Below, piece by piece: positions 22,225-35,440 of a DNA stretch of 64,000 bases. Position 1 is the first letter of the stretch, and every line of letters starts with the position of its first letter. Source of the stretch: an uncultured SAR86 cluster bacterium. Its GTDB lineage: Bacteria; Pseudomonadota; Gammaproteobacteria; Magnimaribacterales; D2472. Made by a program: the position numbers and the translations under genes. Under the pieces are notes generated by a model. The model did not search any database. It saw only the letters and a list, made by a program, of their open reading frames with translations, and had not been told where the DNA came from. The stretch spans positions 255,749 through 319,748 of the forward strand of contig CACHRR010000001.1 in the NCBI GenBank assembly GCA_902582355.1, given 5' to 3'.

Positions 22225-23176
22225 ATGTATTTAATCAGAGGGAAGCACAATCTAGGATTATTTCAATCAAGATATCCTAATGTTAGATTATCTGGAACAA
22301 TTGGTAATTTTGACGGATTGCATATAGGACACCAAGCAATATTAAACAAAATTAAGAAAAATTCGAAAAAATATAACTCTAAAACTATTGTTTTTTTTAC
22401 TGAGCCTCATGCTGCAGAGTATTTTTCTAAACAAAGAGATAAAAATAAAAATCTGCCCCCAAGAATATGTCCGTGGCGTGAAAAAGTAAAACTTTTAAAA
22501 AAAAGTGATATAGATTTTGCTTTCTTCCTAAAATTCAATAATTCTCTAAGAACAATGTTGCCTAATGATTTCATATCTCAAATTTTAGATTCAATAAATT
22601 TTGTAACTTTTACTGTAGGAGATGATTTTCGTTTTGGAGCAGATAGAAAAGGCGATACTAATTTGTTAAAAAACTGGGGAGAAAAAAAAGGAATTTTAGT
22701 TGAAAATACTAACACAATTATTTCGGATGGCCATAGAGTCAGCAGTACAAGAATAAGAGAGGAACTCCTAAATAATAATTTTAAGAATGCAGAAAAGTTG
22801 TTGGGAAGGCCTTACACTTTTTCAGGAAAGGTTGTTCATGGTCAGCATCTTGGAAGAACAATTAATATTCCAACAGCAAATATATGGATTCCTAATCAAA
22901 GATTACCAATTAAGGGAGTTTATGCTGTTAAATGTAGATTAAATAATCTCAGTCTGAATGGAATAGCTAATATGGGTGTTAGACCAACTGTTGGAGGTGA
23001 AAAACCAGTTTTAGAAGTGCATTTATTTGAATTTAATGAAAACATATATTCTCAAAGACTTCGAGTCAAATTTGTAGAAAAAATAAGAGATGAAAAGAAA
23101 TTTGATAACCTAGACATGTTAAAATCTCAGATTCAAGAGGATATATCAATAGCAAAAAACATCTTACTTAATTCTA

Positions 23177-23187
<11 letters not shown>
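22225..23187 (+). CDS. ribF: Bifunctional riboflavin kinase/FAD synthetase
   Basis: RibF phosphorylates riboflavin to FMN and adenylylates it to FAD. The N-terminal adenylyltransferase domain (about 1-185) has TIGNFDGLHIGHQAIL, the HxGH-like nucleotidyltransferase site, and SSTRIREELL. The C-terminal kinase domain has YTFSGKVVHGQHLGRTINIP and NMGVRPTVGG. The 320 residues match the family (313 in E. coli). It overlaps ileS by 11 bases. The flavins it makes are needed by several enzymes in this window, such as SdhA and LpdA. Confidence 0.97.
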
Positions 23188-25919
<2,732 letters not shown>

Positions 25920-25948
<29 letters not shown>

Positions 25949-26405
25949 CTATAGATTTATATTAATTATTCTTTTCTTAGTATCTTTTGATATATTCTCT
26001 AAAGTTATTGCAAATAATAATCTGTTATTTGGTCAATCAATAGATACTTTTATTCCTTTCATTGAATTACTATTAATTTATAACTCAGGAATTGCTTTCG
26101 GAATTTTTGATAACAGAGGAGATCTAGCGTCAAATATATTATTGATTTTGACAATTTTAATTACTATTTATCTTTTATGGATGATAGCCTATGAGACTAA
26201 AGATAGAAATAAAATTGCTTTATCATTTATAAGTAGTGGTGCGATCGGCAATGTACTTGATAGAATCAATGATGGAAGCGTAACAGACTTTCTTCATTTG
26301 AAAATATATAATTACTCATTTTTTATATTTAACTTAGCTGATGCATTCATAACGATAGGAGCAACATTAATTATATACTTTGAATTTAAAGATTATTTGA
26401 GATGA
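25920..26405 (+). CDS. lspA: Prolipoprotein signal peptidase LspA
   Basis: LspA cleaves signal peptides of diacylated prolipoproteins such as BamB. The 161-residue protein has four membrane helices. The two catalytic aspartates are in the family motifs NVLDRINDGSVTDFLHL and FNLADAFITIG. Either ATG at 25920 or 25923 may be the start; both lie within ileS. The end overlaps ispH by four bases (ATGA). Confidence 0.96.
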
Positions 26406-27340
26406 CTAAAGAAATAAAATTAGCTAATCCTCGAGGCTTTTGCGCTGGTGTAGATAGAGCTATAGATATTGTAAATAAAGCACTTGATATTTATGGTGCT
26501 CCTGTTTATGTGAAACATGAAGTTGTACATAATAAAGTTGTTGTTGAGGACTTAAGAAATAGGGGCGCAGTATTTGTTGAGGAGATTGATGAGATTCCTG
26601 ATGATTCATTGGTAATCTTTAGTGCTCACGGAGTATCTAGCGAAGTTGAGGAGACTACCAAGGCTAGAAATCTTAATTTCTTTGATGCCACATGTCCTTT
26701 AGTCACTAAAGTTCATATGGAAGTAAGAAAACATGCTAAAGCAAATAGAGATATTATTCTAATTGGTCATGAGGGCCATCCTGAAGTTGAGGGAACAATG
26801 GGTCGTCATGTAAATTCCGATAACAGCTCAATCTATTTAGTACAAGATGAGCATGATGCCTTAAATATTCAGGTCAATAATAGTGAAAGTTTAGCTCTTG
26901 TTACCCAAACGACACTAAGCGTTGATGAAACTTTATCAATAACAAAAGTATTAAGAAATAGATTTCCAAACATTGAAGTTCCAAAAAAAGATGACATTTG
27001 TTATGCAACCCAAAATAGACAGGATGCTGTAAAACAACTCGCTCTAGAATCAGATTATATTATTGTAGTTGGATCAAAAAGTAGCTCAAACTCAAACAGA
27101 CTCAAAGAGCTTGCAGAAAAATGTGGTTGTAAATCAATTTTAATAGATGAATTTACAGACTTAGATTTTGGAGATTTAAAAAAATGTAAAAATATTGCTA
27201 TTACAGCTGGAGCCTCCGCTCCAGAATCAAGGGTTATGGAAATCGCAAAATCTCTTGAAGATTATTTTGGCGCAAAACTGATCGAAGATGGCGAAGATAC
27301 TGAGAATGTTTATTTCAAAATGCCTCCTGGTTTGAGATAA
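26402..27340 (+). CDS. ispH: 4-hydroxy-3-methylbut-2-enyl diphosphate reductase
   Basis: IspH (LytB) is the last enzyme of the MEP pathway and makes IPP and DMAPP from HMBPP with a [4Fe-4S] cluster. The cluster cysteines are in PRGFCAGVDRAID, DATCPLVTKVH and DDICYATQNRQDAV. The substrate-binding histidines are in KHEVVHNKVV and GHEGHPEVEGTMG, and TQTTLSVDET is conserved. The 312 residues match E. coli (316). The stop abuts the ampD start directly. Confidence 0.98.
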   Translation: MTKEIKLANPRGFCAGVDRAIDIVNKALDIYGAPVYVKHEVVHNKVVVEDLRNRGAVFVEEIDEIPDDSLVIFSAHGVSSEVEETTKARNLNFFDATCPLVTKVHMEVRKHAKANRDIILIGHEGHPEVEGTMGRHVNSDNSSIYLVQDEHDALNIQVNNSESLALVTQTTLSVDETLSITKVLRNRFPNIEVPKKDDICYATQNRQDAVKQLALESDYIIVVGSKSSSNSNRLKELAEKCGCKSILIDEFTDLDFGDLKKCKNIAITAGASAPESRVMEIAKSLEDYFGAKLIEDGEDTENVYFKMPPGLR

Positions 27341-27880
27341 ATGGAAATTGAAAATCATATTTTTAAAAATATAAAATTTCTTAATTCTCCTAATTACAAC
27401 GAAAGGCCATATAACTCAAAGATATCTTTGATTGTTCTTCATGCAATAAGTTTGCCTCCAAATGTATATGGCAAAAATTATGTAGAAGATTTTTTTATGA
27501 ATGAACTAAACGCATCTGATCATGATTATTTTTATGAGATTAAAGATTTAAAAGTCTCTTCACATTTATATATCAAAAGAAATGGCAAGATGATTCAATT
27601 TGTTCCATTAAATAAGAGAGCTTGGCATGCTGGAGAGTCCTCTTATAAAGGTATTGAAGATTGTAATGATTATTCTATAGGTATTGAGCTTGAGGGTTCA
27701 GATAATGACTACTTCTCAGATGAACAATATAAAATGTTAATTAAAACAACAAAATCGATTATAAAAAACTACTCAGAAATAGATAAAGATAAAATAGTGG
27801 GGCATTCTGACATAGCTCCCGGTCGAAAAACTGACCCAGGCAATAAGTTTGAATGGAATAGATATTTTAATGCATTATGA
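27341..27880 (+). CDS. ampD: 1,6-anhydro-N-acetylmuramyl-L-alanine amidase AmpD
   Basis: AmpD is a cytoplasmic zinc amidase that removes peptides from anhydro-muropeptides during peptidoglycan recycling. The 179-residue protein shows the zinc site histidine in VLHAISLPPNVYG, NKRAWHAGESSYKG in the middle, and the second zinc pair in VGHSDIAPGRKTDPG (His and Asp). No signal peptide is seen, as expected for AmpD. It overlaps the next gene, an AmpG-type permease, by four bases, so import and cleavage of muropeptides appear to be encoded together. Confidence 0.94.
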   Translation: MEIENHIFKNIKFLNSPNYNERPYNSKISLIVLHAISLPPNVYGKNYVEDFFMNELNASDHDYFYEIKDLKVSSHLYIKRNGKMIQFVPLNKRAWHAGESSYKGIEDCNDYSIGIELEGSDNDYFSDEQYKMLIKTTKSIIKNYSEIDKDKIVGHSDIAPGRKTDPGNKFEWNRYFNAL

Positions 27881-29133
27881 TTAATCAAAATTATCTAAAA
27901 ATAGTCTCTTTCACAGGTTATGGGTTTGCTTCTGGGTTACCTTATGTTCTGATTTTTATTACTCTTACAGCTTGGTTAAGAGATGTCGATGTTGATCTAA
28001 GTTTAATTGGATTTATTAGTTGGATAATGTTGACATACTCTTTAAAGTTTTTATGGGCACCGCTTGTTGATAGATCACCAACTAAATTATTTAAAAGCTT
28101 TGGTCATAGAAGAAGTTGGATTATTGCAATGCAATTTCAAATAATTTTATCTTTAATAGTCTTATCATTCGTTAACCCAGAAACAGACTTAATATTTTTT
28201 GCCGTATTTGCATTTATCATAGCACTAGCAGGATCGATTCAAGATATTGCTATTGATGCCTATAGAATAGAGAGTGCTAAACTAGAAGATCAAGGAAATT
28301 TAGCCGCTGGTTACCAATTTGGTTATAGGCTAGCTATCTTGGTTGGCTCTTCTTTTGCATTAATTTTTGCTGAAAATTACTCTTGGTCTAGTACTTACCA
28401 ATTGATGGCAATAATTTTAAGTATAAATATATTTCTATCAATATATATTTCTGTTGAAAAGCCCAACTCTGAACTTGTTAAATTAAATTATCAGAAATCT
28501 TTAATAGAACCTGTTATAGACTTTTTCAATAGATTTGGTTTAAAAATTGCTTCCATGCTTTTGCTAATAATTGCAACATATAGGCTTACTGATATCGTTA
28601 TGGGTCCCATGGCAAACCCTTTCTACATAGATATGGGCTATTCTTTATCAGAAATAGGCTACGTTGTGAAAGTTGTTGCTTTAATAGCTACTATTATTGG
28701 TATTTTTATTGGAGGTATTTTTATAAAGAGATTAGGTTTATATCAATCACTCTTGATTGCCGCTTTCTTGGTAATGATGACAAATTTATTATTTTCTTAT
28801 GCGTCTATTAATGAAAAAAACCTTACTTTACTTGCATGCATTGTTGCTTCAGATAGCCTGGCTGCTGGAATAGTAGGCACCGTAAACATTACTTTTCTAA
28901 CCAGCTTAGTTTCTGCAAAATATACAGGATTTCAGTATGCTTTGTTAACATCACTTATGGCATTCTTAGGTAAAATTTTTGGAGGTTTTTCAGGTGTTAT
29001 TGTAGAAAATTTTCAGAGCTCATATGGTTTTAATTATGGCTGGATGAGCTTTTATATTTTTACTTCATTGTTAGCAATCCCTGCAATTATATTAATTTTG
29101 TTCAATAAAAATTTCTTTTTATTACAAAAATAA
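27877..29133 (+). CDS. ampG: AmpG-type muropeptide permease (MFS)
   Basis: AmpG imports GlcNAc-anhydroMurNAc peptides released during wall turnover. This 418-residue protein has about 12 membrane helices and the AmpG-type N-terminus (FASGLPYVLIFITLTAWLRD), followed by the WAPLVDRSP loop and GSIQDIAIDAYRIE, which match the family. Its overlap with ampD strongly supports the role. It is shorter than E. coli AmpG (491 aa), which has two extra C-terminal helices. Confidence 0.9.
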   Translation: MINQNYLKIVSFTGYGFASGLPYVLIFITLTAWLRDVDVDLSLIGFISWIMLTYSLKFLWAPLVDRSPTKLFKSFGHRRSWIIAMQFQIILSLIVLSFVNPETDLIFFAVFAFIIALAGSIQDIAIDAYRIESAKLEDQGNLAAGYQFGYRLAILVGSSFALIFAENYSWSSTYQLMAIILSINIFLSIYISVEKPNSELVKLNYQKSLIEPVIDFFNRFGLKIASMLLLIIATYRLTDIVMGPMANPFYIDMGYSLSEIGYVVKVVALIATIIGIFIGGIFIKRLGLYQSLLIAAFLVMMTNLLFSYASINEKNLTLLACIVASDSLAAGIVGTVNITFLTSLVSAKYTGFQYALLTSLMAFLGKIFGGFSGVIVENFQSSYGFNYGWMSFYIFTSLLAIPAIILILFNKNFFLLQK

Positions 29134-29135
29134 AA

Positions 29136-29465
29136 ATGACTGTTAGAAGCTTATTTTTTATATCTATTTTTATTGTATTTATATTAAGTATTGTGAATAC
29201 CAGAAGTATTCCATCATTAAATTATCTTTTATTTGATGCTGACAAGACTGCTCACGTGTTAACCTATTTTTATTTAACCTACTTAGGCCTTTTGAGTGGA
29301 TTTAATATATCTAAATTTACTTTATTTTTAATGATATTTACTTTTGGCTTTTTTATTGAGATTATTCACATTTTTCATCCATATAGATATTTTGAGTATT
29401 TTGACTTACTTGCAAACCTTTTTGGAGTTACAATTGCGCTGCTAATTAATAAGCTAAAAAGTTAA
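29136..29465 (+). CDS. VanZ-like small membrane protein
   Basis: The 109-residue protein has three or four hydrophobic helices. The pattern DKTAHVLTYFYLTYLG followed by a helix ending in GFFIEIIHIFHPYRYFEYFDLLANLFG matches the VanZ-like family (PF04892), whose members are mostly of unknown function; the conserved histidine and the E-D pair are kept. It lies two bases behind ampG and is probably cotranscribed. The name VanZ does not imply glycopeptide resistance here. Confidence 0.75.
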   Translation: MTVRSLFFISIFIVFILSIVNTRSIPSLNYLLFDADKTAHVLTYFYLTYLGLLSGFNISKFTLFLMIFTFGFFIEIIHIFHPYRYFEYFDLLANLFGVTIALLINKLKS

Positions 29466-29540
29466 ATTAACTATTGATTTATAATTTTTAGGCCTTAATT
29501 AGTTTGTAAGATAATTTTTGCAATTTATATGGAGAGATAA

Positions 29541-29828
29541 ATGAAATTAAGACCATTACACGACAATGTTCTTGTTAAAAGAACTGAAGAGGAAGAAACA
29601 TCTTCAGGTGGAATTATTCTATCTGGTTCTGCAAAAGAGAAACCATCGCAAGGTGAAGTCGTTGCAGTAGGACCAGGAAAGGTTTCAGAATCAGGTGATT
29701 CTGTGAAAATGAATGTATCTGTTGGTGATACTGTTATATTTGGCCAATATGGCGGAAATGAAATTAAGTTAGATGGTGAAGAATATCTTATCTTATGTGA
29801 GAAGGATATTTTTGGCGTTGTTGAATAA
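29541..29828 (+). CDS. groS: Co-chaperonin GroES
   Basis: GroES is the 10 kDa lid of the GroEL chaperonin. The 95-residue protein contains KLRPLHDNVLVKR, the mobile loop EETSSGGIILSGSAKEKPSQ and GDTVIFGQYGG. A good ribosome binding site (GGAGAGATAA) precedes the ATG. In the 75-base upstream gap I see no CIRCE inverted repeat and no convincing sigma-32 promoter; a TATAAT occurs at 29480-29485. groL follows after 24 bases with its own GGGAG site. Confidence 0.98.
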   Translation: MKLRPLHDNVLVKRTEEEETSSGGIILSGSAKEKPSQGEVVAVGPGKVSESGDSVKMNVSVGDTVIFGQYGGNEIKLDGEEYLILCEKDIFGVVE

Positions 29829-29834
29829 AATTAA

Positions 29835-31496
<1,662 letters not shown>

Positions 31497-31520
31497 ATAG
31501 TTCTAACTTTAAATATAAAA

Positions 31521-31544
31521 GCGGGGATTTATCCCCGTTTTTTA
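31521..31544 (+). terminator. Rho-independent terminator of groSL
   Basis: The sequence contains CGGGGAT followed after TT by ATCCCCG, a perfect G+C-rich hairpin, and then a run of T's. It lies 25 bases after the groL stop. It is the clearest intrinsic terminator in the window. Confidence 0.93.
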
Positions 31545-31602
31545 TTAGATTTCAAACAAATTTTCATTTAATATATCTACAACACACTTTTAAGGATTTA
31601 TT

Positions 31603-32238
31603 ATGGATTTATTAACTGATCAAGCTTTCTTTAGATCATTTCATATACTTTTTGGAATTGCTTGGATAGGTTTGCTATATTATTTTAATTTTGTTCAAAC
31701 AGAATATGTAAAGGTCGCAGATCCAGAAGCGAAAGCTGATGTTATGAAAAAATTAGCACCAAATGCTTTATGGTGGTTTAGATGGGCAGCCCTTTTTACT
31801 TTTTTAACTGGATTAATTCTTTTCTATCAAATTACTGCAAGAATTGGAACTGAAATAATTCTTGGCGCCACAATGGGTACTATAATGATGTTAAATGTCT
31901 GGGGAATTATTTGGAGAAATCAAAAAATAGTGCTCGGGATGAAGGAAGGTGATGTTGCAGTGGCGGCAGCAAAAGCAGGATTAGCATCTAGAACAAACAC
32001 TTTGTTTTCAGTACCAATGTTAATGTATATGGTTTATTCAGCTCATGCTTCAGGTTCATACTTAGCTTTTGATAATTGGAGTAGCACAAGTTTAATTGTT
32101 GGTCTTTTAGTAATCTTTGTAATAGAAGCTAATGCAATATGGGGAAAGATGTTACCTGCAATTGCTAGTGTAAAAGCAGTAATAACTTCATCTTTTGTTT
32201 TAGCAATAATTTTCAAATTAATTACTGATTTGCTATGA
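31603..32238 (+). CDS. PuuD-like (urate oxidase N-terminal family) membrane protein
   Basis: The 211-residue protein has about five to six membrane helices. FRSFHILFGIAWIGLLYYFNF, APNALWWFRWAALFTFLTG and the histidine near the N-terminus resemble the membrane domain of PuuD urate hydroxylases (PF06181). The C-terminal cytochrome c domain of true PuuD is absent and no purine-degradation genes lie nearby, so urate oxidation is doubtful; a heme-binding or electron-transfer membrane protein is possible. It has its own leader after the groL terminator. Confidence 0.7.
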   Translation: MDLLTDQAFFRSFHILFGIAWIGLLYYFNFVQTEYVKVADPEAKADVMKKLAPNALWWFRWAALFTFLTGLILFYQITARIGTEIILGATMGTIMMLNVWGIIWRNQKIVLGMKEGDVAVAAAKAGLASRTNTLFSVPMLMYMVYSAHASGSYLAFDNWSSTSLIVGLLVIFVIEANAIWGKMLPAIASVKAVITSSFVLAIIFKLITDLL

Positions 32239-32245
32239 GTTTTAA

Positions 32246-32278
32246 TTGATAAAAGGGGAGTATCAAGCTCTTTTTTTT
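32246..32278 (+). terminator. Possible terminator after the PuuD-like gene
   Basis: TTGATA and TATCAA form a perfect six-base inverted repeat around an AAAGGGGAG loop, followed by GCTC and a run of eight T's. It starts eight bases after the stop and runs into the 3' end of the convergent corB-like gene. The stem is A+T-rich, so strength is uncertain. Confidence 0.4.
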
Positions 32279-33522
32279 ATTTTTATTTTAGAAATTAGAT
32301 TATCCTCTAATTCTAAAATTTCAAATCTATAATTCTGTATTTCTATACATAAATTAGCTTGAGGAATTTGATCTAGATATTCTGTAATTAAACCATTTAT
32401 CGTCTTAGAACTATCCTCAGGAATTTTCCAATTTAGATAGTTATTTAAATCTCTTATTCTTGAGTTTCCATCAGTTAAAATTGCACCATCTTTTAATTTA
32501 GTAAATTCTCTTTCTAATTCTTTTTTATCACCACCAAATTTGCCAGTGATCTCTTTAAAAATATCTTCAACAGATATCAAACCTTCTATTTCACCATATT
32601 CATCAACAACCAAAGCAATGCTTTGGTTACTTGATAGAAACTCTCTTAGCTGTTTCATCAAAAGGGTTGATTGAGATACAAAATATGACTTTTGAAGAAT
32701 TCTTTCAAGATTACCTTTATCTTTATTCAACATATCTAAGAATGAGTATGAATCTTTTAGATGAAGAACACCTATCATATTATCAATTGATTCTTTGAAC
32801 ACTGGAAGTCTGGTATATGGAGTTGATTCAATAATTTTTTTTGCATTTTTATAATCTAAATTAATATCTATACCAATTATTTCCGAAGTAGGTATCATTA
32901 TATCTTCAACGACTAGCTCTTCCATCCCCAAAACAGATGAAAGCATCTTTCTATATTGTTTGGGAATCAAATCACCTGATTCTTCTAACAATGTTTTAAG
33001 CTCTTCAGTATTAAGATTGTCATTAAGAGTTGCATCTTTTGCGTCTAATTTAAATATTTTTAATATTAATCTACTTAAAAAATTTGTAAGAAATATCAAA
33101 GGTTTAAATAGCACTACTAAAATATTTAAGATAAATGAAGATCTTGTTGCAAAACTTTCTGGCTTAATAGCTGCCATTGTCTTTGGTGTAATCTCAGAAA
33201 AAATTAGGATTATTATTGTTAAAATAATTGAACCAAGCAGAACATTGCCGCCAAAATAGTCAAGCATAATTATAGTTACAATAGCTGAAGCTAAAATGTT
33301 AGCAAAATTATTGCCCACTAATATTGCAGATAACAATTGATCAGGTCGTTTCAATAGTGTGAGAGCTCTTTTAGCACTTGTTTTAGATTTTTTTGATAAG
33401 TTTTTCAGCTTGATTTTATTCGCAGCCATCATTCCTGTTTCTGAGCCAGAGAAAAATCCACTTAAAATTAATAAAAATATAAGTGTTGAAATTAGAAAAA
33501 TTAAAGAAGGGTCCTCTTGCAT
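32263..33522 (-). CDS. CorB/YfjD-type CNNM transporter (DUF21, CBS pair, CorC_HlyC)
   Basis: The protein has an N-terminal DUF21/CNNM membrane domain (about 1-180, with FLLILSGFFSGSETGMMAA), a CBS-domain pair (about 190-320, with EDIMIPTSEIIGI and VVDEYGEIEGLISVEDI), and a C-terminal CorC_HlyC domain. Such proteins are linked to Mg2+/Co2+ efflux. I place the start at the ATG at 33522 (MQEDPSLIFLIS), which overlaps the upstream stop as TAATG; a longer frame from 33573 lies within the upstream gene. The corB-ypjD pair beside rpsP is the gammaproteobacterial arrangement. Confidence 0.9.
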   Translation of the reverse strand: MQEDPSLIFLISTLIFLLILSGFFSGSETGMMAANKIKLKNLSKKSKTSAKRALTLLKRPDQLLSAILVGNNFANILASAIVTIIMLDYFGGNVLLGSIILTIIILIFSEITPKTMAAIKPESFATRSSFILNILVVLFKPLIFLTNFLSRLILKIFKLDAKDATLNDNLNTEELKTLLEESGDLIPKQYRKMLSSVLGMEELVVEDIMIPTSEIIGIDINLDYKNAKKIIESTPYTRLPVFKESIDNMIGVLHLKDSYSFLDMLNKDKGNLERILQKSYFVSQSTLLMKQLREFLSSNQSIALVVDEYGEIEGLISVEDIFKEITGKFGGDKKELEREFTKLKDGAILTDGNSRIRDLNNYLNWKIPEDSSKTINGLITEYLDQIPQANLCIEIQNYRFEILELEDNLISKIKIKKRA

Positions 33523-34088
33523 TATGAGCCAACTAAATATGAATTTAGAAAATATGCACCCAAAACAGCCCACATAGATAAAAAGAGACTTCTTGTAGCG
33601 TATTTAATTGGAAAATTAAGATAGCGCACACCTAAAACTGTTATAACAAAGATAAACCAGGCAATAAAAGTAAAAATAGCTTTAAAAATTATGTTAGCCG
33701 TGAAGACTGTCTGTAAAGTTAATCCAGATATCAAAGATAAGGATAGGAATAATAGCCCTATACCCAATAATTTAAAGACAATTTTATAACTCTTTTCAAC
33801 TGAAAAAGATTCAAAATTTATGATCTCACCTTTTTTTAATTTTCTAATTTTTGTTTCAAGAATGATAATTTCGTTATATGCAATAAAAATAAGCAGAAGA
33901 CTTAGTCCTGTAACCATAAAATGAACAGTTGGCATTAAAGATATAATTTCATAGGTTAATAAATAAATTAATAGATATGATAGAGCCGATAACATGCCTG
34001 CAATAAATAGTGATTTCTCTCTTTTGTAGAAAAATCTTATAAAGTAGTAGATAACTATACTAATAGTTACTTGGCCAATAAAACTCAT
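33522..34088 (-). CDS. YpjD/CcsA-like cytochrome c assembly family membrane protein
   Basis: The 188-residue protein has about six membrane helices and resembles YpjD (CorE), a short member of the cytochrome c assembly/HemX family (PF01578). The pattern HFMVTGLSLLLIFIAYNEI and the late GVRYLNFPIKYATRSLFLSMWAVLGAY match the end of that family. YpjD-type proteins are shorter than CcsA and have been linked with Co2+/Mg2+ resistance through their neighbour CorB. The two genes overlap by one base. It is somewhat shorter than YpjD of E. coli (about 260 aa). Confidence 0.72.
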   Translation of the reverse strand: MSFIGQVTISIVIYYFIRFFYKREKSLFIAGMLSALSYLLIYLLTYEIISLMPTVHFMVTGLSLLLIFIAYNEIIILETKIRKLKKGEIINFESFSVEKSYKIVFKLLGIGLLFLSLSLISGLTLQTVFTANIIFKAIFTFIAWFIFVITVLGVRYLNFPIKYATRSLFLSMWAVLGAYFLNSYLVGS

Positions 34089-34191
34089 TAAAACTTGCGA
34101 TTAATTAAAACTTTGCATAATAATACTATCAATATTAGCAAGGTTACCCTAAAATACACATCTTTTTAAACAAAAATAAATATTTTTTAGT

Positions 34192-34935
34192 ATGGTAATT
34201 ATCAGATTAGCAAGAAGCGGATCAAAAAAGAATCCTTATTACTTTATCACTGTTGCTGATGAAAGGAGACCGCGAGACGGCTCATTTATTGAGAGACTTG
34301 GATTTTTCAACCCTTTAGCCAGTGGCCAAGAGGAAAGACTCAGAATAGATATCGAAAAGATTAATGAATGGATTTCAAAAGGTGCTCAAATTAGTGAAAG
34401 AGTTAAGTCCTTAATAAAAGAATCTAAACTAACACCAGAAGAATTTGCTGCCAAAATAGAGGCAAAAAAAGCAAAAATTGAATCTAAAAAAGCTGCCATT
34501 GCTGAGAAATTAGCAAAAGAGTCTATTGAAGCTGCGTCAAAAGAAGAAACACCAGCAGATGAAGAAGTTTCAGCTGAAGAAGCACCAGTAGAGGAAGAAG
34601 TTCCAGCAGAAGAAGAAGTTCCAGCAGAAGAAGAAGCTCCAGCTGAAGAAGCACCAGTAGAGGAAGAAGTTCCAGCAGAAGAAGAAGCTCCAGCTGAAGA
34701 AGCACCAGAAGAGGAAGAAGAACCAGCAGAAGAAGAAGCTCCAGCTGAAGAAGCACCAGCAGAGGAAGAAGTTCCAGCAGAAGTTGAAGTTCCAGCAGAG
34801 GAAGAAACATCAGCTGAAGAAGAAACACCAGCAGAAGAAGAAGCTCCAGCAGAGGAAGAAACACCAGCAGAGGAAGAAACATCAACTGAAGAAGAAGCTC
34901 CTGCTGATGATTCTTCAAAAGATGATCAAAAATAA
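34192..34935 (+). CDS. rpsP: 30S ribosomal protein bS16 with a long acidic C-terminal tail
   Basis: Residues 1-83 are an ordinary bS16 ([45 protein letters not shown]); E. coli bS16 has 82 residues. Residues 84-116 form a Lys/Ala/Glu-rich, probably helical linker, and residues 117-247 are an extremely acidic Glu/Pro/Ala/Val tail built on units like [10 protein letters not shown]. Three exact-register copies of a 17-residue unit lie at 34624-34776. The protein is thus three times the normal length. It opens rpsP-rimM-trmD-rplS and is divergent from the ypjD-like gene. The reading frame is open through the tail, and rimM starts within its last codons. Confidence 0.96.
   Translation: MVIIRLARSGSKKNPYYFITVADERRPRDGSFIERLGFFNPLASGQEERLRIDIEKINEWISKGAQISERVKSLIKESKLTPEEFAAKIEAKKAKIESKKAAIAEKLAKESIEAASKEETPADEEVSAEEAPVEEEVPAEEEVPAEEEAPAEEAPVEEEVPAEEEAPAEEAPEEEEEPAEEEAPAEEAPAEEEVPAEVEVPAEEETSAEEETPAEEEAPAEEETPAEEETSTEEEAPADDSSKDDQK
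34624..34776 (+). repeat. Three tandem 51-base repeats in the rpsP tail
   Basis: Copies start at 34624, 34675 and 34726. Each encodes [17 protein letters not shown] with x = V/E/A and V/E/V. The DNA copies are nearly identical, differing at a few bases, which indicates recent duplication or homogenisation. Shorter related units flank the block on both sides. The stretch is much richer in G+C and purines than the surrounding genome. Confidence 0.9.
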
Positions 34936-35440
34936 ACCAATCTATATTGGCAATATTGGAAAACCAAGAGGTTTAAAGGGAGAATTTTTTCTTAATTCTT
35001 TTTGTTCTCCATCAGAAAACATTCTGATGTATATTGATCATATTATGATTGATGATAAAAGAGTAAAATTCGAATATATCAAGAAAAATAATTCAAAATT
35101 TATAGCTAAAATTCAAAACATAGATAATATTGATGAAATAAAAAAGCTAACTAATGCTAAATTAAAAATTTCAGCAAAAAATCTTCCTAAACTTCCATCA
35201 AATGAAATTTATTGGCATGATTTAGTAGGAATGAAAGTTATTGGAATTAATAAAGACGAGTTACTAGGAGCAGTAAAAGAGCTTAATAACTTTGGTGCAA
35301 ATGATTATTTAATAGTCAAACCAACAAGCGACTCTATAGACAACGAGGAAAGGCTTATACCTTTTATAAAAAAAACATTTATTAACTCAATTGATAAAAA
35401 AAAGAGAGTAATAAATGTGAATTGGCAAAGTAATTATTAA
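34922..35440 (+). CDS. rimM: Ribosome maturation factor RimM
   Basis: RimM binds uS19 and helps mature the 30S head. I choose ATG at 34922, which overlaps the rpsP end by 14 bases and gives the family-like N-terminus [20 protein letters not shown]. Earlier in-frame starts lie in the rpsP repeat tail and encode only lysine/glutamine-rich sequence. The protein has about 172 residues with an N-terminal RimM barrel and a C-terminal PRC-like barrel ([12 protein letters not shown] and later [10 protein letters not shown]). The stop overlaps trmD by one base. Confidence 0.94.
   Translation: MIKNKPIYIGNIGKPRGLKGEFFLNSFCSPSENILMYIDHIMIDDKRVKFEYIKKNNSKFIAKIQNIDNIDEIKKLTNAKLKISAKNLPKLPSNEIYWHDLVGMKVIGINKDELLGAVKELNNFGANDYLIVKPTSDSIDNEERLIPFIKKTFINSIDKKKRVINVNWQSNY

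Noticed and set aside
29466..29540. CIRCE or sigma-32 control of groESL
   Set aside because: No TTAGCACTC/GAGTGCTAA inverted repeat and no CTTGAAA/CCCCAT-like pair could be seen in the gap.
33523..33573. Longer corB-like start inside the ypjD-like gene
   Set aside because: The ATG at 33522 forms a TAATG junction with the upstream stop, and the extra 17 residues are not part of the DUF21 family.
34523..34918. Leucine-rich 131-residue open frame on the minus strand over the rpsP tail
   Set aside because: It is the antisense shadow of the GAA/GAG repeat; CTT/CTC codons opposite glutamate codons give artificial poly-leucine. No start signal or homology is visible.
34784..34921. Longer rimM with a lysine/glutamine-rich leader
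   Set aside because: The leader is the rpsP repeat read in another frame; the ATG at 34922 gives a normal RimM N-terminus.
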